From Strigops habroptila (lineage: Eukaryota > Chordata > Aves > Psittaciformes > Psittacidae), in contig NC_044298.2 in assembly GCF_004027225.2 (NCBI RefSeq), forward strand, positions 1 to 64,000: DNA of 64,000 bases, written 5' to 3'. Made by a program: the position numbers and the translations under genes. Below the pieces are notes generated by a model. That model made no database searches, had not been told where the DNA came from, and saw only the letters and a program-made list of their open reading frames with translations. Shown here piece after piece: positions 58,336 through 64,000 of the stretch. Within the stretch, counting starts at the first letter, position 1. Each line of letters starts with the position of its first letter.

Positions 58336-58605
58336 AGCCATGGCGAGGCCCCACAGGCCCGCACTAGGCCGTGGCTGAGGCCGGCGCGGGCACCATGTTT
58401 GCCAGCACCAAGTACTGGCAGGGCGGAGAGGGCGAACTCTCGCGAGGTGAAGAGGGCCCCGCCAGGTCTCGCCGGCTCTCGCGAGAGCGGCGCGGGGCAG
58501 GGGGCAGCCATGGCGGCCGAGCGGGGCCGGGGGCGGCGGCGGCGGCGGCGGGGCCGGTGCTGAGGGGCGGCGGGGCCCGGCCGGGGCTCAGCTCCCATCG
58601 GAGCC

Positions 58606-61600
58606 ATGAGCCAGGGCGGAGGGGCCGGCGGGGAGAGCGGCGAGCCCGAGGCCAAGGTGCTGCACACCAAGCGGCTGTACCGGTGAGGAGACAGCGGGCG
58701 GCGTGAGGGGCGATGGGGAGACCGGGGCGGGGAGCCGGGCGGGAAGGGGATGGGGAGAGGAACCGGGAGAGCGGGAGCGAGGATGAGGGGGACCGGAGGG
58801 GAATGGGAATGACGAGAGAGGGGGAGCGGGGTGCGGGAGGGGGGATGAGGTGCAGGGGAAGGGGGTTCCCTGGCGTTGGCAGCAGCCGGGGGTTATATGA
58901 GAAGTGCTGGGGATGAGGATGTGAGCGAAGGAACTCGGGCCCCGGCACCTCTGTGCAGTGTCAGGGCAGGACTGCCCCAGCTGCAGCGCTGCCCACGTAA
59001 CCGCCGCGCTCCGGTCCCAGGTCTCTGCCTCGTGTGTGCGGAACCGAGGCAGGATCCGGCAATACTGACGGCCTTGGGCTGGGGGGCCCGCTCTCTGCTC
59101 ACCCGCCCCGTGACCTCTGCAGGCTCCGTCTCTCCATCAGTGCTCATAGCATCAGCCAGGTTGGAAAAGACCTTTCAGATCATCAGGTGCCGCCGGTGGT
59201 TTGGGACTCTCTGGGTTTGAAGAGGAGGAATCTGGTGAAGGCAGGAGGTGGAGTTGGTGGCAGGGTCCCCCAGGTGACACTGGGCATGTCCTTTCATCTC
59301 CCTGCCCTCCTCCAAAGCAGGGCAAGGCTTTCCCCTTCCCCTCTGAGGAATGGGGCAACATCCTTAAGGCCAAGGATAAGAAGAGCTTTGCTTGGGAGTC
59401 ACTAGTTGCCATGATGGGCTTTGGACAAGCACGTTCCTAGTACTTGGAAGTTCTCTGTGGTGAATCCCTCTGTCTTATTGGGAGCTCAGTGGTAGGACAC
59501 AAGGAGTTGGAGCCCCAGAGGTGGTGTGGAGCTCTGGAGCTGCCATCCCATAGAGCTCCCCTGTGCCCACAGCACCCGAGCTGCGCTGGGCAGGGCTGCA
59601 GAGGATCTACGTGCTGCTGCTTGCAGATGGAATGTGTTCTGTTTCAATCACCTTCATCTCCATTCAGGATGGGGTTTCATTTGTGCTCATGGTGGCCGAG
59701 GAGTGTGTGTGCTCAGCAGGCAAGTGGCAATGGGGTCAAACTGAAACAGGGGAAGTTCAGGCTGGAGATAAGGCAGAAGCTCTTCCCTGTGAGGGTGCTG
59801 GGGCGCTGGCACAGGGTGCCCAGAGAAGCTGTGGCTGCCCCATCCCTGGCAGTGTTCAAGGCCAGGTTGGACACGGGGGCTTGGAGCAACCTGCTCTAGT
59901 GGAAGGTGTCCCTGCCCGTGGAGCTGGAGCAGCTTTAAGGTCCCTTAAAGGGGCTCAGAGTTGTGTCTGTGTATGAGGAGCTGAGCTCTGGTCTCCATGG
60001 TCTGTTTTTCATTGGAGTATCCTTTTGGAGATGCTGTTTTGTTTGTAGGATGCTCTTTTGCTCTTTTCCATTGCAAGCCTTCCTGGATTGCTGTGCCCCA
60101 AGTTTCCCCTTGGAACACAGCAACTGGGTGATCCTGGTGCATCTTTCAGCATAGGGCAAGTGGGTTTATTCTCTTCCAGCTTTGTGTTGCTATTCCTGTC
60201 TTCCAGCCTTGTCCTGGGCAGCCTGGTTCGTGTGCTGCCACATGCCAGGACACAGCTGAACACTGCAGCTCTTCTCCCTTGCTCCTCAGAGCCTTTGGGG
60301 TGAATTAAAGCCAGAAATAGAGGACAAATCTTCCTCCTGCATCTTGCCCCATCAGATTAATGGCACAAAAGGAGGAGGTTGGGGTCTGCGTGGCTGAAGA
60401 GGGCTCCACGTTGGACCGTTTCCACCCTGCTTGGCGTGATGTGCTCTCCTTGCTGCTTTTAATAGCCTGCCGGCTCATTTTCCTCCTCTGGGCGCTCATG
60501 TGCTGTCTGAAAGCAACTTCTAACCAAGCAGGTGTCAGAATGGCTCCAAATTCGGCCTCTTTAACAGCCACATGGGATCCAGCCCATGGTCCCAAAGCAC
60601 TAACGTTAAGGTGCATTTCAAGCCTGTCGATGCTTCCTGACACTTCCGAGGTGAGGTGGGCTCCTCACTGTGTCCCCTTTCCTCATGGCTGTGGACACAG
60701 GACCCTCAGCTCCTTCTTTATTCCTGCCCCTTCCAGAGCTTGTTCTAACATGGGATCTGCTTTCCAGCTCAGCAACCCCCATCCTAAAAGAGCAACCTTC
60801 CTGCCTTCTATCCCCCGTCTCTCTGTTTCTTTGAGAACTCCTAAAAAGGAGCAGAAGGAACCAGTGTCTTTGGGCTGAACTTCATGGCTGGAGACAAGGT
60901 CGTGTTGGAGACGTGCTCTGGGCTGCTCCCAGCCAAGGGGAAGGTGAAACACCCACCGGTGCCCTGCTGGGACAGCCCCTGGGAGGCTTTGGACACATGG
61001 ATTTGCCATCCCCCCCAAAGGGATGTGCTGGGGTGCAGGTGTTGGCTGCTTGTGGTCACTTCCCACCTGGAGGTGTGGGTGACACATGGCAGACACCCGC
61101 TGGGCACGGGGAGCGCTCGTTGGAAGGTGCTGCTGCCTGTTTTGGGAAGAGAAGAGCACATTTTCCCTGTCATCCCCTCTGGGAATCAGATGAATCAGCA
61201 GTTCCCCTTTCTGGTCACCTTTGTGCGTAGGAACCAAAGTGGTTGCCTGGGAGCCACAAGCTTCATCCCACTGCAGGGAGGCTTTGGGGGATACAGGGCC
61301 AGGACATGAAGCGCTTATTCCCTTTTACCTGTAAGCCAAAAGGGTTTTACTCACCTGCTTTACTTGCTGGTGGGGTTGTTGGAGGTTGCAAAGGACCTTC
61401 AGGCCACGTGAGGAGGATGCTGGTGAGCAGAAGTGGATGTTGAGGTTGGTCACAGACCTTTGGATGGGATTCCTCCTCTGGAGGAGGGTTCTTGAAGAGG
61501 AAGACGTAGAGTCAGCAGCTGGGAAAGGCTGATCTCAGGTTTTGGCCGTGGTTTAGAGGTTGCTTGGTCTGATTTTAGCTGCTTTCAGGGGCAAAAAGCT

Positions 61601-63636
61601 CATAAGTTCATATTTTAGGCTGGTTTGGAATCCCTGCTGGCCTGAAGCTCTTCCTCCTGTGTCCCCTTGCAGAGCAGTGGTGGAGGCTGTTCATCGCCTG
61701 GATCTCATCCTTGGTAACAAGGCAGCGTATCAAGAGGTGTTCAAGCCGGAGAACATCAGCTTGAGGAACAAGTAAGTTGGGCAGAGCACTCGCTGGGCAT
61801 GGTTCCCGGGGAAGATCCCTGTGCAGCAGCAGCAGCCCCCGGGGGTTTCGAAGGTGGCCTTGCACAGTGTGAGCAGGTTGTGGTGCTCCTCGTGGCCTGG
61901 GAGCACTGCCAGGGCTTGGGAGCAGAGGCTGCGTTTGAAGCACACACCCCATGGCTGGAGGCTGTCGCTGTGCTACAACCAGGTCACCTTCACACTGGCC
62001 AATGCCTTCCCTGTCATCTTCTCTGTGTGTGAAACCTCCTCCCAGGCTCAGAGGTGCCCAGCAGGGATGAGTTCTCCTCCTAATTCTTTAAGCTGTCAAG
62101 ACAACCCTTGACATGACCCTTCCTGCAGCGCAGGAAGCTGCTGGTGGCCCGTTGACCCAAGGTGACCATTGAGGTGCCACCCCACTTCCAGATGCTGGTG
62201 TGTGGGGGTGATACACACTGTACCATCACCCCGTGGCCCAGCTCATCCCTTGTAATGCACTCTGCTTTTCCTCTTCCATGCTTAGCAAGTGGCATTTCCG
62301 TGCTTATCAAGTGTATTTGGAGGTGGATGTGACTTCTGTGCTCTCTGCCTCAGGCTGCGGGAGCTCTGTGTGAAGCTGATGTTCTTGCACCCGGTGGATT
62401 ATGGAAGAAAAGCAGAGGAGCTGCTCTGGAGGAAGGTTTACTATGAAGTTATCCAGCTCATTAAAACAAATAAAAAGGCAGGTATCTGGAGCTCTGGCCT
62501 GAGAAAGCCTCTGCCTGGGCAGCGGGTGTCTTCCCATCTCCAAAAGCCTCCCATCTCCCTGTGGAATGATGGTCTCCAGAGGCACAGTGTTCCCGCTTGT
62601 GTTTTCCAATGCCATGAGCCCTCTCCTGGTGACCTGGTGCTCTGAAGGTGTTTCAAGTGCTCTGAGCACTCGCCTTGATTTTAATTACCTCTTGTTGCAA
62701 GAGTTTCTCGTTCTTGATGTTGGCCCTGAGTCAGTCCCACTTGATAGAGCATTGCTGAGCAAGAGAAGGTACACAGCAGTGCAAAACTCCACCTGAGCTA
62801 CCTACTATCCTCCTTCTACTCGGTGTAACTCGGGTGGCCAGTCTAAACGTTAACTGGGTTAACAGAGCCTCCTTTTTCCTCCCTCCAGCACATTCACAGC
62901 CGCAGCACCCTGGAGTGTGCCTATAGGACTCACTTAGTAGCTGGGATAGGATTCTACCAGCACCTTCTCCTCTACATCCAGTCTCACTATCAGCTGGAGC
63001 TGCAGTGCTGCATCGACTGGACACACGTAACAGACCCTCTGATAGGTTAGTGCTTGGGCTCACTGGGGAGGACTGAATCTCTGGCTGGACAGAGAGGTTT
63101 GAAAAGCTTCATTAAACCTGATAAATGGGCCATGGGGGGAAATAGAATCATAGAATCCTGGAATGGGTCGGGTTGAAGGGAGCTTAAAGCTCCTCCAGCT
63201 CCAACCCCTGACCCAGGCAGGGACACCTTCCACTAGAGCAGGTTGCTCCAAGCCCCTGTGTCCAACCTGGCCTTGAACACTGCCAGGGATGGTTCCTCCA
63301 AACCTTCTCCCTTCAACCCATTCCAGTTCCTCATCACCCTCACAGGGAAGAGCTTCTGCCTCAGAGCTCATCTCAGTCTCCCCTCTGGCAGGTTCAAGCC
63401 ATTCCTCTTGGCCTGTCCCTCCATCCCTTGCCCAAAGCCCCTCTCCAGGTTTCCTGCAGCCCCTTTAGGCACTGGAGCTGCTCTAAGGTCTCCCCTTAAG
63501 GAGCCTTCTCCCTTTACCCAATGGTGTGTGTGATTCCCTCATGCAGGCTGCAAGAAACCTGTGTCTGCGTCGGAGAAGGAGATGGAATGGGCGCAGATGG
63601 CATGTCACAGATGTCTGGTTTATCTGGGAGATCTGG
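58606..63636 (+). CDS. SMG5: SMG5 nonsense-mediated decay factor, exons 1-5 (continues beyond window)
   Basis: Binds phosphorylated UPF1 together with SMG7 and promotes its dephosphorylation and mRNA decay in NMD. Exons in the window: 58606-58682, 61673-61771, 62354-62477, 62889-63045 and 63547-63636, about 182 of roughly 1016 aa. The N-terminus is MSQGGGAGGESGEPEAKVLH; the EST1-like 14-3-3 domain follows (AVVEAVHRLDLILGNKAAYQ, ELCVKLMFLHPVDYGRKAEE, WTHVTDPLIGCKKPVSAS, ACHRCLVYLGDL). Phases agree at all joins. Exon 3 ends AATAAAAAG followed by GCAGGT; only a GC donor after AAG keeps the frame into exon 4 (CACATTCAC, HIH), so intron 3 looks GC-AG. Intron 1 is 3 kb. The last visible donor is GTAAGA at 63637. 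Confidence 0.95.
59145..59187 (-). mobile_element. CR1 LINE tiny 3' remnant
   Basis: About 40 bases (AGGTTGGAAAAGACCTTTCA) of the CR1 3' end in SMG5 intron 1. Confidence 0.5.
59740..59958 (+). mobile_element. CR1 LINE fragment, 3' end
   Basis: Main subfamily, about 220 bases, plus orientation, in SMG5 intron 1. The terminal repeat is missing. Confidence 0.87.
63146..63512 (-). mobile_element. CR1 LINE fragment, 3' end
   Basis: Main subfamily, about 365 bases, in SMG5 intron 4. It carries a divergent stretch near 63290-63335 where other copies read GGGGCAGCCACAGC. Confidence 0.88.
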
Positions 63637-64000
63637 GTAAGAGCAGCAGCATCTTTTGGGGTGTTTTATATAGTAAAAAGATGGTGCCTGGCCAGGGCTG
63701 AGTCCCTCGTTGTTAGTAACCAGCCACAGTGACTTGGGGACACTGGCTTCCCTCTGACATGTTTGGCAGTGACTGGTATAAGCTGGAATCCTCGTGGCTC
63801 ACTGAACTTCACCTCAAGCTTTAGCTTTAGGCAAGTAGATGAGGTGTAAAGCAGTGGCTCAGGGAGGCCTTCACTTGCATTGGTGGTGTTTGGACAGTGT
63901 GAAGGCAACTCTGAGACTCCTCACTTCACACATGCTTTAAGGCTGCCTCACTGCTGTCACCAGCACAGGCATGACACAAAGTCAGGTTTCTTAAGGAATA

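Larger units (their letters stand above)
56902..58605. promoter_or_regulatory. Divergent TMEM79/SMG5 region; SMG5 promoter with TCTCGCGAGA
   Basis: 1.7 kb between two head-to-head genes. It holds the TMEM79 5' noncoding region (start not located), a CR1 copy, two minisatellites and the SMG5 CpG island. In that island a perfect palindrome CTCTCGCGAGAG lies at 58476-58487 and a near copy TCTCGCGAGG at 58438-58447. TCTCGCGAGA is the known motif of BANP (earlier linked to Kaiso) at CpG-island promoters. No TATA box. Confidence 0.6.
58683..61672 (+). other. SMG5: SMG5 intron 1
   Basis: A 3 kb intron: CpG-rich at its start, then two CR1 fragments and unremarkable AT-richer sequence. Several short open frames on both strands have no recognisable similarity or splice support. 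Confidence 0.75.

Noticed and set aside
57057-58367. Open frame of about 436 codons upstream of SMG5
   Set aside because: It crosses a CR1 fragment and two minisatellites; no conserved segment and no splice or start context.
58372-58706. Possible upstream ORF before SMG5 beginning MFASTKYWQGG
   Set aside because: The SMG5 start site is unknown, so it may not be transcribed; the frame is GC-driven and has no support beyond its ATG context.

Overview
This is vertebrate nuclear DNA, almost certainly from a bird. The genes are multi-exon with compact GT-AG introns, very GC-rich with long G/C homopolymers and many minisatellites. The interspersed repeats are nearly all 5'-truncated CR1 LINEs, as in bird genomes. 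The gene set corresponds to human 1q21-q22, and from memory this block lies on a small GC-rich microchromosome in birds (chicken chromosome 25). I cannot name the species.

Layout: TARS2 (-, 3' end outside the window), RPRD2 (-), PRPF3 (-), MRPS21 (-), CIART (-), CA14 (+), APH1A (-), SSR2 (-), CCT3 (+), TMEM79 (-) and the first five exons of SMG5 (+). For most genes I traced splice sites and reading phase exon by exon. The rebuilt lengths agree with the human proteins as I remember them: PRPF3 684 aa, MRPS21 87, CA14 344, APH1A 265, SSR2 183, CCT3 545, RPRD2 1422, TMEM79 366. CIART is the exception: one G/C homopolymer breaks its frame and its C-terminus is uncertain.

The genes are housekeeping or membrane functions rather than an operon: mitochondrial translation (TARS2, MRPS21), pol II CTD and spliceosome factors (RPRD2, PRPF3), a clock repressor (CIART), a membrane carbonic anhydrase (CA14), gamma-secretase (APH1A), the ER translocon (SSR2), the cytosolic chaperonin (CCT3), an epidermal membrane protein (TMEM79) and nonsense-mediated decay (SMG5). 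Head-to-head pairs are CIART/CA14, SSR2/CCT3 and TMEM79/SMG5. Convergent pairs are CA14/APH1A and CCT3/TMEM79.

Most notable observations: the editing-site residues of TARS2 are mostly replaced (R130, C134, C235, L239 where the family has His, His, Cys, His) while the aminoacylation site is intact; the CIART promoter carries three E-boxes, a perfect D-box and a perfect CRE; there is a probable GC-AG intron in SMG5; and local gene order differs from human. About 34 CR1 fragments occur, mostly one similar subfamily and about three quarters on the minus strand.
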